Origin: Pedobacter sp.
GTDB taxonomy: Bacteria > Bacteroidota > Bacteroidia > Sphingobacteriales > Sphingobacteriaceae
Reading direction: 5' to 3'
Assembly (NCBI GenBank): GCA_008015505.1
Contig: SSFR01000001.1
Span: 124,001 to 188,000 of the forward strand
DNA: 64,000 bases
Position 1 is the stretch's first letter; every line of letters begins with the position of its first letter. This document shows positions 17,056 through 28,344 of the stretch, in pieces. The notes under the pieces were generated by a model. It saw nothing but the letters and a program-made list of their open reading frames with translations. It was not told the origin of the DNA and did not search any database. Made by a program: the position numbers and the translations under genes.

Positions 17056-17874
17056 ATGAAATCAACTGAAAACAAGATCGCCATATTAGGCAGTGGTAAT
17101 ATCGGTATGGCTCTGGCCAAAGGATTAGTCAAGGCAAAATATTGCAAGGCCAGTCAAATCACCCTTACACGACGCAATTTGCGTCATCTTACTGAACTTA
17201 CCGAACAAGGATATCAAGTAACGGATCAGAATATTTCAGCAGTTAAAGAAGCTTCTGTTATTATTCTTGCCGTTTTACCCCAACAATTCAATCAATTACT
17301 ACAACAGATTAAAAAAGCCATTGATCCCAAGAAACATCTTATTATTTCGGTTGTCTCAGGGGTTTCCTGTCAAGATATTGCAAATCAATTAGGGGATCAG
17401 ATACCTATCATCCGCGCCATGCCCAACACCGCTATTTCCATTGGTCAATCGATGACCTGTTTTGCAAGTGATAATGCTAGTCCAAAACATATAAAAATAG
17501 TGACTGAACTATTTGAAACCGTTGGATCTGTCATGAAGATCAATGAAGAACTGATGATCTCTGCTACCGCATTATGTGCCTGCGGTATCGCCTTCTTTTT
17601 ACGAGCGATTCGAGCGGCCTCACAAGGGGGCATTGAAATTGGCTTTCATGCCAGCGAAGCTCTTCACATGGCCGCTCAAACAGCTAAAGGTGCTGCCGAC
17701 TTATTATTACAGTTGCATAATCATCCGGAACATGAAATTGATAAAGTAACCTCTCCCAATGGCTGCACCATTGCCGGATTAAATGAAATGGAACATCACG
17801 GCTTCAGCTCTTCACTGATCAAAGGAATTAAGCTTTCGGCAACAAGAGCGGGGGGCCTATACGTAAAGGAGTAA
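17056..17874 (+). CDS. proC: pyrroline-5-carboxylate reductase
   Basis: 272 aa, standard length. N-terminal Rossmann motif GSGNIGMALAKGL, MPNTAISIGQSMT, and the C-terminal dimer/active-site helix with TSPNGCTIAGLNEME. It reduces pyrroline-5-carboxylate to proline with NAD(P)H. Placement between argB and argE, 3 and 5 bp from its neighbours, links proline and arginine synthesis in one operon; an ornithine-linked function is possible but not shown by the sequence. Confidence 0.94.
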   Translation: MKSTENKIAILGSGNIGMALAKGLVKAKYCKASQITLTRRNLRHLTELTEQGYQVTDQNISAVKEASVIILAVLPQQFNQLLQQIKKAIDPKKHLIISVVSGVSCQDIANQLGDQIPIIRAMPNTAISIGQSMTCFASDNASPKHIKIVTELFETVGSVMKINEELMISATALCACGIAFFLRAIRAASQGGIEIGFHASEALHMAAQTAKGAADLLLQLHNHPEHEIDKVTSPNGCTIAGLNEMEHHGFSSSLIKGIKLSATRAGGLYVKE

Positions 17875-17879
17875 TAACG

Positions 17880-18944
17880 ATGGATGAAACACTTGTACAG
17901 GGTAGCATCGATCTATTAAAAGAACTGATTCAAACCCCATCCTTTAGTAAAGAGGAAGGAGTAACAGCAGATCTCATCGAACAGTTTTTACAGAAAAGGG
18001 CGATCCGAACCCATCGACACAGAAACAATATTTGGGCTTATAATCGACATATTGATCCTAATAAACCCACCATTCTTTTAAACTCACATCATGATACTGT
18101 AAAGCCCAATTCTGCATATCAACGGAATCCTTTTATAGCTGATACCGAGGACGGGAAACTATATGGTCTCGGCAGTAACGATGCAGGAGGCTGTTTGGTT
18201 TCGCTCCTGGCAACTTTCCTACATTTTTATGATCGAAAAGATCTCAGATACAATCTATGTTTAGCTGCAACAGCCGAAGAAGAAATATCAGGTGAACATG
18301 GTCTAGAATCTATCCTCCCTAATCTTGGAGACCTTGATTTTGCTATCGTTGGAGAACCCACTCTAATGGATCTAGCCATCGCTGAACGCGGACTATTGGT
18401 ACTAGACTGCATTGCGCATGGCAAATCTGGTCATGCTGCCCGAGAAGAAGGAGATAATGCCATCTACCATGCCATAAAAGATATTGAATGGTTCAGAACA
18501 TATGTGTTTGCCAAGCAATCGGACTTATTTGGACGTATCAAAATGAATGTAACCATGATCGAAGGGGGATCACAACACAATGTTATTCCAGCTACTTGTA
18601 AATTCACCGTTGATGTCCGAGTAACTAATTCCTATCGGAATGAGGAAATATTAAAGATTATTCGAAATCATGTCAGGTGCGAAGTCATCCCACGATCAAC
18701 TCGCTTAAAGCCCTCATCTATTAACAAGGAGCATCCCATCGTTCAGTCAGGCATTGCCCTAGGAAGAAAAACATATGGATCGCCCACTACAAGTGATCAA
18801 GCATTATTAGACATCCCATCACTAAAAATTGGACCAGGAGATTCAGCCCGCTCACATATGGCTGATGAGTTTATTTATATAGATGAAATTAAACAAGGAA
18901 TTGATTTGTATATCAAGCTACTCACACCCGTCATTTGCACTTGA
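17880..18944 (+). CDS. argE: M20 family acyl-ornithine/citrulline deacylase
   Basis: 354 aa. M20 metallopeptidase motifs: NSHHDTVKP (first metal His/Asp), GLGSNDAGGC (bridging Asp), AEEEISGEHG (catalytic Glu pair), VGEPTLMDLAIAERG, and a dimerisation lid in the middle. ArgE-type enzymes remove the N-acyl group. In organisms with an ArgF' transcarbamylase the substrate is the acylated citrulline rather than acetylornithine. Start 5 bp after proC. It ends just before a symmetric terminator shared with infB. Confidence 0.92.
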   Translation: MDETLVQGSIDLLKELIQTPSFSKEEGVTADLIEQFLQKRAIRTHRHRNNIWAYNRHIDPNKPTILLNSHHDTVKPNSAYQRNPFIADTEDGKLYGLGSNDAGGCLVSLLATFLHFYDRKDLRYNLCLAATAEEEISGEHGLESILPNLGDLDFAIVGEPTLMDLAIAERGLLVLDCIAHGKSGHAAREEGDNAIYHAIKDIEWFRTYVFAKQSDLFGRIKMNVTMIEGGSQHNVIPATCKFTVDVRVTNSYRNEEILKIIRNHVRCEVIPRSTRLKPSSINKEHPIVQSGIALGRKTYGSPTTSDQALLDIPSLKIGPGDSARSHMADEFIYIDEIKQGIDLYIKLLTPVICT

Positions 18945-18962
18945 AATAACTAATTTTTAACA

Positions 18963-18999
18963 AAAAGAGCCTTTCCGTTAAATCCGAAGAGGCTCTTTT
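18963..18999. terminator. bidirectional terminator argE / infB
   Basis: AAAAGAGCCT and AGGCTCTTTT form a perfect 10-bp stem with a 17-nt loop between the convergent argE and infB. The A-run on one side and the T-run on the other give U-tracts in both directions. Confidence 0.9.
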
Positions 19000-19018
19000 C
19001 TACATTATCTCACAACCC

Positions 19019-21994
19019 TTATAGCTTACGCTTCACTTCGACCTGCTCGTACGACTCAATGATATCACCTACTTCAATATTATTAAAGTTCTGAATATTT
19101 AATCCACACTCATAACCAGATGAAACTTCTTTTACATCTTCCTTAAAGCGTTTCAACGAAGCCAATTCACCTGTATAAATCACTACTCCATCACGAACTA
19201 TGCGAATTTTGCTATTCCGAGTGATTTTACCATCCAATACCATACATCCAGCAACAGTGCCTACTTTAGATATCTTAAATACTTCCCTAATCTCCACATT
19301 CGATGTGATCTTTTCTTCAAACTCAGGAGCTAACATACCCTCCATCGCTGCTTTCACCTCATTAATCGCATCATAAATAATCGAGTACAAGCGGATGTCG
19401 ATCTGTTCTTGCTCAGCCAATTTACGCGCTCCTACAGATGGTCGCACTTGAAAGCCAATAATAATGGCATCGGAGGCAGAGGCTAACAAAACATCCGACT
19501 CAGAAATCTGACCAACCGATTTATGAATAATGTTAACCTGTATCTGCTCTGTTGACAGTTTAAGTAAAGAATCAGATAAGGCCTCAATCGATCCATCTAC
19601 ATCACCTTTCACAATGACGTTGAGCTCTTTAAAACTACCGATCGCCAAACGACGACCAATTTCATCCAAAGTAATATGTTTCTGCGTACGTAATCCTTGT
19701 TCACGCTGCAGCTGCAAGCGTTTATTGGCTATTTCACGTGCCTCAACCTCACTCTCTAGTACATTAAATCGATCCCCTGATGTAGGTGCACCTTGCATAC
19801 CCAACACCTGAACTGGGGTTGCAGGCCCCGCATAATCTATTTTTAGTCCACGCTCATTATGTAAAGCTTTTACTCTACCACTATAACATCCAGCTAAAAT
19901 CGGATCACCTACACGCAAGGTACCTCCCTGAATGAGCACCGTAGTTACAATACCTCGTCCTTTATCCAATGCTGCCTCGATAATCGTACCGACAGCTCGT
20001 TTGTTAGGATTCGCTTTTAATTCCAGCAAATCGGCCTCAAGTAATACCTTTTCTAGCAACATATCAACACCCAAGCCTGTTTTACCAGATATCTCCTGAC
20101 TTTGATACTTGCCCCCCCAGTCCTCCACCAAAATATTCATCGCAGATAATTGCTCACGAATTTTGTCGGTATTAGCCCCTGGTTTATCTATTTTACTAAA
20201 AGCAAAAACGATAGGAACGCCTGCAGCCTGAGCATGATTAATGGCTTCTCTGGTTTGTGGCATGACACTATCATCAGCTGCAATCACAATAATGGCAATA
20301 TCGGTTACCTTAGCCCCCCTAGCACGCATAGCCGTAAAGGCTTCGTGACCTGGGGTATCTAGAAAAGTGATTTTACGCCCATTTTCTAAACTCACTTCAT
20401 AAGCCCCAATATGCTGAGTAATTCCACCAGCTTCACCTGCAATCACATTTGTTTTGCGAATAAAATCCAGCAAAGATGTTTTACCATGGTCTACGTGCCC
20501 CATAACCGTCACAATCGGAGCTCTAGGTAATAAATCTTCTGGTTTATCTTCTCCCTCCAGTGTAGCCGATTCTTCATCTTCAGGCTTAACGAACTCCACT
20601 TCATAACCAAACTCATCAGCCACAATAGCTAGTGCTTCAGCATCCAAACGTTGATTGATTGACACAAACATCCCCAAACTCATACAAGTAGAAATCACTT
20701 GTGTAACCGACACGTTTAACATGCTTGCTAGCTCGTTTGCAGTAACAAACTCCGTCACCTTCAAAATTTTGGATTGCAATTCGCGCTCCATTGCAGCTTC
20801 TTCAGCTGTATGTGCTACATCATCTCTTTTTTGACGGCGAAGTTTTGCTCTTTGCGCAAATTTACCAGACTTACCTGCCCCACTCAAACGGGCAAGTGTG
20901 GCCTTAATTTGATCCTGTATTTCTTTATCAGTAGGTTCTACTTTAGGTGCTTCAGGAACACGTGATTTATTTCTAAAATCAGGACGATAGCCAGACTGTC
21001 CCCCTCTATTAGAAGAAAAATCATGTTTATTTCTGAAACCAGGACGAGCACCCTGAACCTGATTTGTTGCAGACTGAGACGCTGAATCCGGACGATTATC
21101 TACAGTCCCTCCTCCAGGGGGATTATCTTTTCGCTTACGCTTGCGCCTTTGATCAAGTCCACCAACATTAGACGAAGAAGCGATTGGCTGTCCTCCTTTT
21201 CGTTGTGGTGTAACCGGTAACTCTATCCGACCGACTACATTAGGGCCTGCCAAACGATTTGCCCGAGCACGGATCACCTCATTTTCTAATTTAGCTGGAG
21301 CTACTGGGGGTTCTACCGTATTCGAGGCAGGTGCTGATTCCGGAATAACAGCTGGCGCTTGTTCCTGTGGTTTTTCTGTTACTTTCTCCTGCTCCTGTTC
21401 AAATACTACAGGTTTCTCTTCCTCTTTGTGCGCAATAACTGGAACAATTGGAGACTCAATAAAAGCAGGGGGCTCAACTATCGGTTCAGGAAGTTTTTGA
21501 ACTACTTTTTTATCTGGCCTAGTTCTAGTGTTTAGTTCAGATAAATCAATCTTTCCAACTACTTTCACCCCTGGTAATTGAATATCTTCTCCTTTATATT
21601 GCTCTTCTACCACATCCTCAGTTATAAGTGCTTCCCGCGACGTTGATGTTACCGTGGTAGGAGAGGGGGGAGAGGGAAGAGGCGGGTTGACATTTTTAAT
21701 TAAAACTTCTTCTTGATCAGCTTCTTTAATATGTCGAGGTTCCTCCTTTTCAGGAAGAATAGCAGACTCTTCACGACGGATTTTTCCAATGACAATTTGC
21801 CTAGCCTCTTCCTTGACGATCTTATCTCCTTGAAATTCCTTCAATAGGACATGATACATCTCGTCCGTAAGCTTGGTAGTTGGCCGTGCCTCGATCGAGA
21901 AGCCCTTCTTTCCCAAAAAATCGACCGCGGTGGACAAGCCAATATTCAACTCCTTCGCAGCTTTAAGTAAATTCGTGTTTTTACCCTCTGACAT
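19019..21994 (-). CDS. infB: translation initiation factor IF-2
   Basis: 991 aa. Residues 1-50 form an IF2N-type domain, then a long Pro/Glu/Lys-rich linker (about 55-400) typical of Bacteroidota IF-2. A second IF2N is near 410-460, followed by the G domain with [17 protein letters not shown] and FSKID, then domains II-IV ending KVKRKL-like (EQVEVKRKL). It brings fMet-tRNA to the 30S subunit. It is the last gene of rimP-nusA-infB; the gap after nusA is 70 bp and contains a TACTTTTG box, so an extra promoter is possible. Confidence 0.97.
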   Translation of the reverse strand: MSEGKNTNLLKAAKELNIGLSTAVDFLGKKGFSIEARPTTKLTDEMYHVLLKEFQGDKIVKEEARQIVIGKIRREESAILPEKEEPRHIKEADQEEVLIKNVNPPLPSPPSPTTVTSTSREALITEDVVEEQYKGEDIQLPGVKVVGKIDLSELNTRTRPDKKVVQKLPEPIVEPPAFIESPIVPVIAHKEEEKPVVFEQEQEKVTEKPQEQAPAVIPESAPASNTVEPPVAPAKLENEVIRARANRLAGPNVVGRIELPVTPQRKGGQPIASSSNVGGLDQRRKRKRKDNPPGGGTVDNRPDSASQSATNQVQGARPGFRNKHDFSSNRGGQSGYRPDFRNKSRVPEAPKVEPTDKEIQDQIKATLARLSGAGKSGKFAQRAKLRRQKRDDVAHTAEEAAMERELQSKILKVTEFVTANELASMLNVSVTQVISTCMSLGMFVSINQRLDAEALAIVADEFGYEVEFVKPEDEESATLEGEDKPEDLLPRAPIVTVMGHVDHGKTSLLDFIRKTNVIAGEAGGITQHIGAYEVSLENGRKITFLDTPGHEAFTAMRARGAKVTDIAIIVIAADDSVMPQTREAINHAQAAGVPIVFAFSKIDKPGANTDKIREQLSAMNILVEDWGGKYQSQEISGKTGLGVDMLLEKVLLEADLLELKANPNKRAVGTIIEAALDKGRGIVTTVLIQGGTLRVGDPILAGCYSGRVKALHNERGLKIDYAGPATPVQVLGMQGAPTSGDRFNVLESEVEAREIANKRLQLQREQGLRTQKHITLDEIGRRLAIGSFKELNVIVKGDVDGSIEALSDSLLKLSTEQIQVNIIHKSVGQISESDVLLASASDAIIIGFQVRPSVGARKLAEQEQIDIRLYSIIYDAINEVKAAMEGMLAPEFEEKITSNVEIREVFKISKVGTVAGCMVLDGKITRNSKIRIVRDGVVIYTGELASLKRFKEDVKEVSSGYECGLNIQNFNNIEVGDIIESYEQVEVKRKL

Positions 21995-22064
21995 GTATTC
22001 TTTTACCTCAATATTTAATACAAAAGTACACTATATGTTCTGATAATAGCAGCTTGCTTTCTCT

Positions 22065-23300
22065 TTATTCAAATTCTGATCGCAAGATCTCCATTACTTC
22101 CTTTACAGTGCCCTCTTCTAAATCGGTACGCTTGACCAACTCATCTACAGAAAGATCTAGCACTGATTTAGCCGTATCTAACCCAATACGTTTTAATTCA
22201 TCGATTACCCAATCTTCAATTTCATCAGAGAATTCATCGATATCTACATCTTCATCATCATTAACAGATTCACGGTATACATCAATCTCATAGCCTGTTA
22301 ATCGGCCTGCAAGCTTAATATTCTGACCGCCACGGCCAATAGCCAAAGAAACCTGGTCTGGCTTGAGATATACTGCTGCACGCTTTTCTTGATCATCCAG
22401 TTTGATAGTTGTAATTTTTGCCGGACTTAACGCGCGCTGAATATAGAGCGACGCATTATTTGTAAAATTAATGACATCAATATTTTCATTTTTCAACTCG
22501 CGAACAATCCCATGAATACGCGACCCCTTCATCCCAACACAAGCCCCCACAGGATCAATACGATCATCATAAGACTCTACAGCAATTTTAGCACGCTCCC
22601 CAGGCTCACGAACAATTTTTTTAATAGTAATCAGTCCGTCAAAAATCTCCGGAACTTCCATCTCAAACAAACGTTGTAAAAACTTAGGCGAAGTTCGCGA
22701 AATGATAATTTTTGGATTATTATTGACCATGTCTACTTTTTCAATTACTGCACGTACAGTATCTCCTTTTTTGAAGTAATCTGCAGGAATTTGCTCCGTT
22801 TTGGGTAAAAGGAGCTCATTACCTTCGTCGTCCAAAATAAGTGCCTCTTTCTTCCAAACCTGATAAACCTCACCCGTTACAATCTCTCCTTCACGGTCTT
22901 TATATTTTTTGAAGATATTGTCCTTCTCCAGCTCAAGAATTTTAGACACCAAAGTTTGACGAGCAGCTAAAATCGCTCTGCGACCAAAACTCTCTAAGGT
23001 AATCTGCTCAATAAAATCATCCCCAATCTCCAAGTCCTCATCTACCTTCCTAGCTTCGGCCAACTCTATTTCTAAATCATCATCTTCGGAAAACTCATCT
23101 GCTACCACAATTCTCGTGCGCCAAATTTCTAAGTCTCCATTATCCGGATTGACTATAATATCACAGTTTTCATCCGTGCCAAATCGCTTACGCAACATGC
23201 TTCGGAAAACCTCCTCCAAGACACTGATCACTGTAGGCCTGTCAATATTTTTAAAGTCTTTAAACTCCTGGAATGAATCGATTAAATTAATATTGCTCAT
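22065..23300 (-). CDS. nusA: transcription termination/antitermination factor NusA
   Basis: 411 aa. N-terminal RNAP-binding domain (1-130), S1 domain (GEIVTGEVYQVWKKEALI), tandem KH domains (GMKGSRIHGIVRELKNENI; LAIGRGGQNIKLAGRLTGY) and a short acidic helical tail. It modulates pausing, termination and rRNA antitermination. It overlaps rimP by 14 bp, the conserved rimP-nusA-infB order. Confidence 0.97.
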   Translation of the reverse strand: MSNINLIDSFQEFKDFKNIDRPTVISVLEEVFRSMLRKRFGTDENCDIIVNPDNGDLEIWRTRIVVADEFSEDDDLEIELAEARKVDEDLEIGDDFIEQITLESFGRRAILAARQTLVSKILELEKDNIFKKYKDREGEIVTGEVYQVWKKEALILDDEGNELLLPKTEQIPADYFKKGDTVRAVIEKVDMVNNNPKIIISRTSPKFLQRLFEMEVPEIFDGLITIKKIVREPGERAKIAVESYDDRIDPVGACVGMKGSRIHGIVRELKNENIDVINFTNNASLYIQRALSPAKITTIKLDDQEKRAAVYLKPDQVSLAIGRGGQNIKLAGRLTGYEIDVYRESVNDDEDVDIDEFSDEIEDWVIDELKRIGLDTAKSVLDLSVDELVKRTDLEEGTVKEVMEILRSEFE

Positions 23301-23769
23301 TTCTCTTAATAAATGAAATTAAAACCTTAGTTTCTGCTATTTGATCAAAAAGAATATCATGCTCAACCAGATGAGCTTTTTGTCCCTTTTTCTTGCTATT
23401 TACAACGAGTTTAATTCCCGTCTCGTTAATCGCTACTAATTTACCCTCATACCTATGCTGATCTTTTAGGCTAACACTAAGCATACGATTTAAATTCTTA
23501 TTATACTGTCTTAAAGAACTCAAAGGGGTATCAATCCCCGGTGAGGACACTTCCAGATTATATGCTTGATCAATGGCATTCTCTTCCTCAAGATGAAATC
23601 CCACATGCCTGCTTATTGCCACACAATCTTTAATATCAACCCCATTATCGCCATCAATCAAAATGATCAATCGGCCATCTGCATACATTTTAATATCTAC
23701 CAAGAACAAATCTGTTCGATCTTGTATTTTTTCTTCAACTAACCGCTGAACGCGCTCCTCGATACACAT
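23287..23769 (-). CDS. rimP: ribosome maturation factor RimP
   Basis: 160 aa, about the usual length. Two-domain RimP pattern with DLFLVDIKMYADGRLIILID and NLEVSSPGID (conserved EVSSPG). It assists 30S maturation. First gene of rimP-nusA-infB; the stop overlaps nusA by 14 bp. A strong terminator of the preceding receptor gene lies 30 bp upstream of its start, so transcription must begin in that short gap. Confidence 0.94.
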   Translation of the reverse strand: MCIEERVQRLVEEKIQDRTDLFLVDIKMYADGRLIILIDGDNGVDIKDCVAISRHVGFHLEEENAIDQAYNLEVSSPGIDTPLSSLRQYNKNLNRMLSVSLKDQHRYEGKLVAINETGIKLVVNSKKKGQKAHLVEHDILFDQIAETKVLISFIKRNEQY

Positions 23770-23800
23770 ATGTCAACCTGGTAATTTCAAAAATTAAGGT

Positions 23801-23830
23801 AAAAAAAAGAGGGAACACATTGTTCCCTCT
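23801..23830 (-). terminator. terminator of TonB receptor gene
   Basis: AGAGGGAACA and TGTTCCCTCT form a perfect 10-bp stem with a 3-nt loop. On the minus strand it is followed by a run of eight T, placed between the receptor gene (ends 23902) and rimP. Confidence 0.88.
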
Positions 23831-23901
23831 CCTATGGCCCTGCAAATGTAAGAAAAAGTTTACTTTTTTCGTAATCTATTTCAAGAACCTACACAACGAG
23901 T

Positions 23902-26244
23902 TTACCACCTCTTAATACTCAATGGCATGAATATACCAAATGTGATATTTCTACCCGGATTAAAAACGCCCAAACTAGGACGTGATATATCTAAACGACC
24001 CGGCTTAAGACGACTCAAATGATCATAATATTGCTTGTCTCCTAAATTTTTAGCTGCTATATATAGCGTTAATTGCTGTCTTTTAATTTGTATGGTCGTA
24101 CCTAAACCCATATTGATTAGACTATAGCCCTGTGTTGAGGTTTCAAAAGCGTCGTCTACTCTACTTTGATTAAAATAGCTATCCAAGCCAATCGAAATAT
24201 ATGACTTCGTTAACCCTTTAATATTAGGCTCAAACTTTAACTCATTTCGCAAAGCAGCAGCAGGAATGAATGGCAATGGCCTGTCAAGTGTTCTATTTTT
24301 TGCAAATACATATGAAAACGAATTTTCAAAGTGAATATAAGATAGTGGATGCAAAATAAGAGATGCCTCTACCCCATGCAAAGCAGCATCATTTTGAGTA
24401 AATCGATATACGGGAATAGCCACCCCATTCACCAATCTGGTTTCTTGGTTTGTATTCGCGTAATAAATATAGTTATTGATATAATTTAAAAACCCACCCA
24501 AACTAGCATTCAAGTGATCTGAATCATAGGAAAAAGAAGCGTCCGCTTGATAGCTTTGTTCTGGGATCAAGTTGGGATTGCCAATCTCATATCTAAAAGT
24601 TCCCTCATGCACACCATTAGAAGCAAGTTCTGCAATATTTGGCCCACGAAAAGCAGTTCCAGCATTTGCTTTAAAACTGAGATTTTTTCCAAATTCCCGA
24701 GTGAAGCCCAAAGCTCCGCTTAGATTATAAAAAATATTGTTGAATGCCGGGTAGATTTGAGTGCCAATTGAGTTCAAGTATTGCAGACCATCTAATGAGC
24801 GATAATCCCACCTGATACCTCCATTAACCGTCGTATTAAGCCACGTTTTTTTAAGGTAGCTAAAAACTCCTACTTCACTAGACCGATAGCTCGGGATCAC
24901 CGTAAAAGTCCCCTTCTTACTCGTATTATCTCCATATTGAAATACCCCTGAAGCCCCAATCACAGGCTCCCAGCCATTTTTTTCAGGGAAATAATATTTA
25001 AGATCATAATTATAAGTACTCAAATCAAGAAACAAATCGGGTGAAGAGACACCATTGGCTATTTCGCGACGTATATCTTGCTGATACCCTACTACTGACT
25101 TAAGCTTTCCTAGTCCCAACTGGATATTTCCATTCAGGGATATTTTCGTATGACGAACATCTTGTTGAGGAAAACCCACCACACGATTTGTAAAATCTGC
25201 ATTAGAAAAAATACCTCCAGAACCATCGGTATAAATCCCATTTGCATTAATATTTTCTGGATCATAGAAACCTATTTTCGTATGAAAAGTGGAGAAATCG
25301 ATATGCATATAGCCCCAAGGTCTAGTAACTCCTACCTGACCATCGAGATTTGTTTCTCGATAACCCGAATTGGGATAATAACCCAGTGGAGTCCTAAATG
25401 AAAATGCATTTTTATAGGTTCCATGAACACGGTAAGTAAAGTTATTCTGATTTTCATAAAGCATCAGCGAATTGGCAAAAAGCCCATTATTGGTACTATA
25501 ATTGGACACCAACTCGGCATGCATACGCCCTTCAGCATCTGGAACTGGTATAGGATCCACTATATTGATTACTCCCCCCAGCGCATCCGATCCATAGAGT
25601 AAACTAGCCGCACCACGTAATATCTCCACTCGTCCTGCACTATACTGATCAATTCCAATACCATGCTCATCCCCAAACTGATTTTCTTCTTGTTTGACTC
25701 CATTAACCACAGTAACTACTCGATTATAGCTCAATCCACGAATAACTGGCTTAGAAACAGCATTCCCCGTTGTGATCTGCGATACACCAGGAACATGTGA
25801 AATTGCATCAATAATATTTCCCGAAGGCTTAGCTACCAATTCTTCACGAGAAACGACATCCACAGAAGTACTATTCTTCTTACCAATAGAACGAAAAGGA
25901 GTGCCTATCACAATTGCTTCTTTCATCTCAATAGTACTCCGAGACAAAGCAAATTCAAAGGGAGAGGTACCGCCCAAGTCCACCATTTGGGTCAGTGTTT
26001 TATAACCCAAAAACGTCACCTCCACAAGTACGCGTCCTTTACGTGGAATACGATCAAAAATAAAGTCCCCATTTTCATCCGTTATCATCGACAAACGTAG
26101 ATCAGGAATACTCACAATAGCTCCAGTTATTCCATTTTTTGTCTGCTCATCGATGACTTTGCCGGCAAATTGAATAGTCGCTGCAGAGGCATAGACATGC
26201 ACAATGAAAACAAGTGCAATAAGAAGGCGTATTTTAAGCTTCAT
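23902..26244 (-). CDS. TonB-dependent outer membrane receptor
   Basis: 780 aa. Signal peptide (ends ASAA), carboxypeptidase-like regulatory domain (IQFAGKVIDEQTKNGITGAI to ALSRSTIEM, about 23-110), TonB-box-like EAIVIGTPFRS, plug (about 125-235, with SLLYGSDALGGVINIVDP), then a 22-strand-type barrel ending in an aromatic C-terminal strand FGIFMPLSIKRW. The sequence follows classical TonB receptors (NTD plus plug plus barrel) rather than SusC; FRGPNIAELASNGVHEGTFRYE is typical of the iron/cobalamin-receptor group. Substrate unknown; no adjacent importer or lipoprotein gene helps. Confidence 0.92.
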   Translation of the reverse strand: MKLKIRLLIALVFIVHVYASAATIQFAGKVIDEQTKNGITGAIVSIPDLRLSMITDENGDFIFDRIPRKGRVLVEVTFLGYKTLTQMVDLGGTSPFEFALSRSTIEMKEAIVIGTPFRSIGKKNSTSVDVVSREELVAKPSGNIIDAISHVPGVSQITTGNAVSKPVIRGLSYNRVVTVVNGVKQEENQFGDEHGIGIDQYSAGRVEILRGAASLLYGSDALGGVINIVDPIPVPDAEGRMHAELVSNYSTNNGLFANSLMLYENQNNFTYRVHGTYKNAFSFRTPLGYYPNSGYRETNLDGQVGVTRPWGYMHIDFSTFHTKIGFYDPENINANGIYTDGSGGIFSNADFTNRVVGFPQQDVRHTKISLNGNIQLGLGKLKSVVGYQQDIRREIANGVSSPDLFLDLSTYNYDLKYYFPEKNGWEPVIGASGVFQYGDNTSKKGTFTVIPSYRSSEVGVFSYLKKTWLNTTVNGGIRWDYRSLDGLQYLNSIGTQIYPAFNNIFYNLSGALGFTREFGKNLSFKANAGTAFRGPNIAELASNGVHEGTFRYEIGNPNLIPEQSYQADASFSYDSDHLNASLGGFLNYINNYIYYANTNQETRLVNGVAIPVYRFTQNDAALHGVEASLILHPLSYIHFENSFSYVFAKNRTLDRPLPFIPAAALRNELKFEPNIKGLTKSYISIGLDSYFNQSRVDDAFETSTQGYSLINMGLGTTIQIKRQQLTLYIAAKNLGDKQYYDHLSRLKPGRLDISRPSLGVFNPGRNITFGIFMPLSIKRW

Positions 26245-26449
26245 TTAGGATACAGATTAAGTTAGGACTGAAAAGGCCGGTATTTGGCTACGATCACAAG
26301 TTTATGAATAAATAGCATTAACTCAAAATAGATTAAATTAATTAAAAACAGGTATTTATCAAGCATTTATCCCCCCTCACATACTCCAACGACAATTAAA
26401 ATTTCTCTGTACCTTCGAATCAACGCTTTAAAAATGTGGAGCAAATTTA

Positions 26450-26615
26450 TAAGTCTGTTTAAATTTTACTTTATGAAATTATTATAGGGTATTTTTGAGC
26501 GAAACGAAGCTGATTTTGGAGCCGTGGCGCGGGGCTTCTATGGCGAAAAAATCCAACGAAGTTGGAGCCCAAAAAACACATAAGAATAAAATCAAATAAA
26601 TTTTAAACAGGCTAT
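26450..26615 (+). repeat. MITE-like palindromic repeat, copy B
   Basis: The ends AAGTCTGTTTAAATTTTAC and TAAATTTTAAACAGGCTAT are inverted relative to each other. The interior shares TTATAGGGTATTTTTGAGCG, GGGGCTTCTATGGCGAAAAA and AAGAATAAAATCAAATAAAT with the copy at 55920. Its right end lies 21 bp before the hutU start, so the promoter of hutU should be within or directly at the repeat. Confidence 0.88.
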
Positions 26616-26636
26616 ATTATTTAAGCTATAATTTTC

Positions 26637-28313
26637 ATGAAAACAAACGCGCTTAATCTATCCATTCGAAATACACCGATTGGCAATAACCTCTCTTGCA
26701 AAGGATGGATACAAGAAGCGGCCCTTCGCATGCTTTTGAATAATCTTGATCCGGCAGTTGCCGAACGTCCTGAAGAGCTCATTGTATATGGAGGTCGGGG
26801 GAAAGCAGCCCGTAATCCTGAAGCATTAGAATTAATTATTAAAGCACTTCGTGATTTAGAAAATGACGAAACCCTACTGATTCAATCGGGCAAAGCAGTG
26901 GGTATTTTGCCTACTCATATAGATGCTCCACGCGTTTTGATATCCAACTCTCAATTAGTGCCTAAATGGGCTACCCAGCAACATTTTGATGAGCTCGAGC
27001 ATAAAGGCCTGATAATGTACGGACAAATGACCGCTGGATCATGGATCTATATTGGCTCCCAAGGAATTGTTCAGGGAACTTACGAAACCTTTGCAGAGAT
27101 TGCTCGGCAACATTTTGGCGGAACTCTTAAAAGAACTCTTTCGGTAACTGCCGGCCTAGGTGGAATGGGAGGAGCTCAACCACTAGCCATTACCATGAAT
27201 GAAGGGGTGTGCTTAGCTGCTGAAGTGGAAGAGTGGCGTATTCGCAAACGGCTAGAAACACGCTACATCGACGAAATAGCATTTGATATCGATGCCGCTA
27301 TTGATAAGGCATTACAATACAAAAAAGAAGGAAAAGCACACTCAATAGGAGTAGTTTGCAATGCTGTTGAGTTGTTACAACGCCTGATCGATCGCGACGA
27401 TACTCCAGATACCTTGACAGACCAAACCTCGGCTCATGATCCACTGGTGGGTTATTTCCCTGAAGGATTAAGCGTCGAACAAGCGAAGATATTCCGTGAT
27501 CAAAATCCTGCAGATTATACCAAACGCTCGTATGCAACCATGGCTAAACATGTTCAGCAAATGCTCGAATTACAAAAACGAGGCGCTATTACATTTGATT
27601 ATGGCAATAATCTACGCGGAAGGGCCTTAGAAGCTGGTGTAACCCATGCATTCGACTTCCCTGGATTTGTTCCTGCCTACATTCGCCCACTATTTTGTGA
27701 GGGTAAGGGTCCTTTTCGCTGGGCTGCTTTAAGTGGTGACCCACAGGATATTTATGAAACGGACCAGCTCATTTTGCAACTTTTCCCAGCGGACAAAAGC
27801 TTACATCGTTGGATCAAAATGGCTCAAGAACGAATTGCATTCCAAGGGTTACCAGCTAGGATTTGCTGGCTTGGCCAAAGCGATCGTGAAAAAGCAGGAC
27901 TAGCATTCAATAAACTTGTTGCCGACAAAAAGGTAAAGGCTCCTCTTGTGATTGGTCGTGATCATTTGGATACTGGCTCTGTAGCTTCCCCCAACCGAGA
28001 AACCGAAGCCATGAAAGATGGTTCGGATGCCATTGCCGACTGGCCTATCCTCAATGCCCTGATCAATACCGCTGGAGGGGCTAGCTGGGTTTCTTTACAC
28101 CATGGAGGCGGAGTAGGAATTGGCTATTCCATCCATGCGGGGATGGTAATCGTTGCTGATGGAACAACCGAAGCCGAACATCGTATCAAACGCGTATTGC
28201 ACAATGACCCTGCCATGGGCGTCATCCGACATGCTGATGCCGGGTACGACATTGCCATAGATACAGCCAGGAAACATAAACTCGATTTAAAGCAGCGACT
28301 AGAAGAAAAATAA
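26637..28313 (+). CDS. hutU: urocanate hydratase
   Basis: 558 aa, normal length. It converts urocanate to imidazolonepropionate in histidine degradation, using tightly bound NAD+. Family motifs are clear: [66 protein letters not shown], and [15 protein letters not shown]. The other hut genes (hutH, hutI, hutG) are not adjacent, so the pathway must be scattered or partial. The immediate upstream DNA is MITE copy B. Confidence 0.97.
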   Translation: MKTNALNLSIRNTPIGNNLSCKGWIQEAALRMLLNNLDPAVAERPEELIVYGGRGKAARNPEALELIIKALRDLENDETLLIQSGKAVGILPTHIDAPRVLISNSQLVPKWATQQHFDELEHKGLIMYGQMTAGSWIYIGSQGIVQGTYETFAEIARQHFGGTLKRTLSVTAGLGGMGGAQPLAITMNEGVCLAAEVEEWRIRKRLETRYIDEIAFDIDAAIDKALQYKKEGKAHSIGVVCNAVELLQRLIDRDDTPDTLTDQTSAHDPLVGYFPEGLSVEQAKIFRDQNPADYTKRSYATMAKHVQQMLELQKRGAITFDYGNNLRGRALEAGVTHAFDFPGFVPAYIRPLFCEGKGPFRWAALSGDPQDIYETDQLILQLFPADKSLHRWIKMAQERIAFQGLPARICWLGQSDREKAGLAFNKLVADKKVKAPLVIGRDHLDTGSVASPNRETEAMKDGSDAIADWPILNALINTAGGASWVSLHHGGGVGIGYSIHAGMVIVADGTTEAEHRIKRVLHNDPAMGVIRHADAGYDIAIDTARKHKLDLKQRLEEK

Positions 28314-28344
28314 AATTTCTTAAACCATCATAACCTAATCAACA

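Noticed and set aside
26637-28313. A hut operon
   Set aside because: Only hutU is present; the next genes are a VOC protein, a hypothetical protein and xth.
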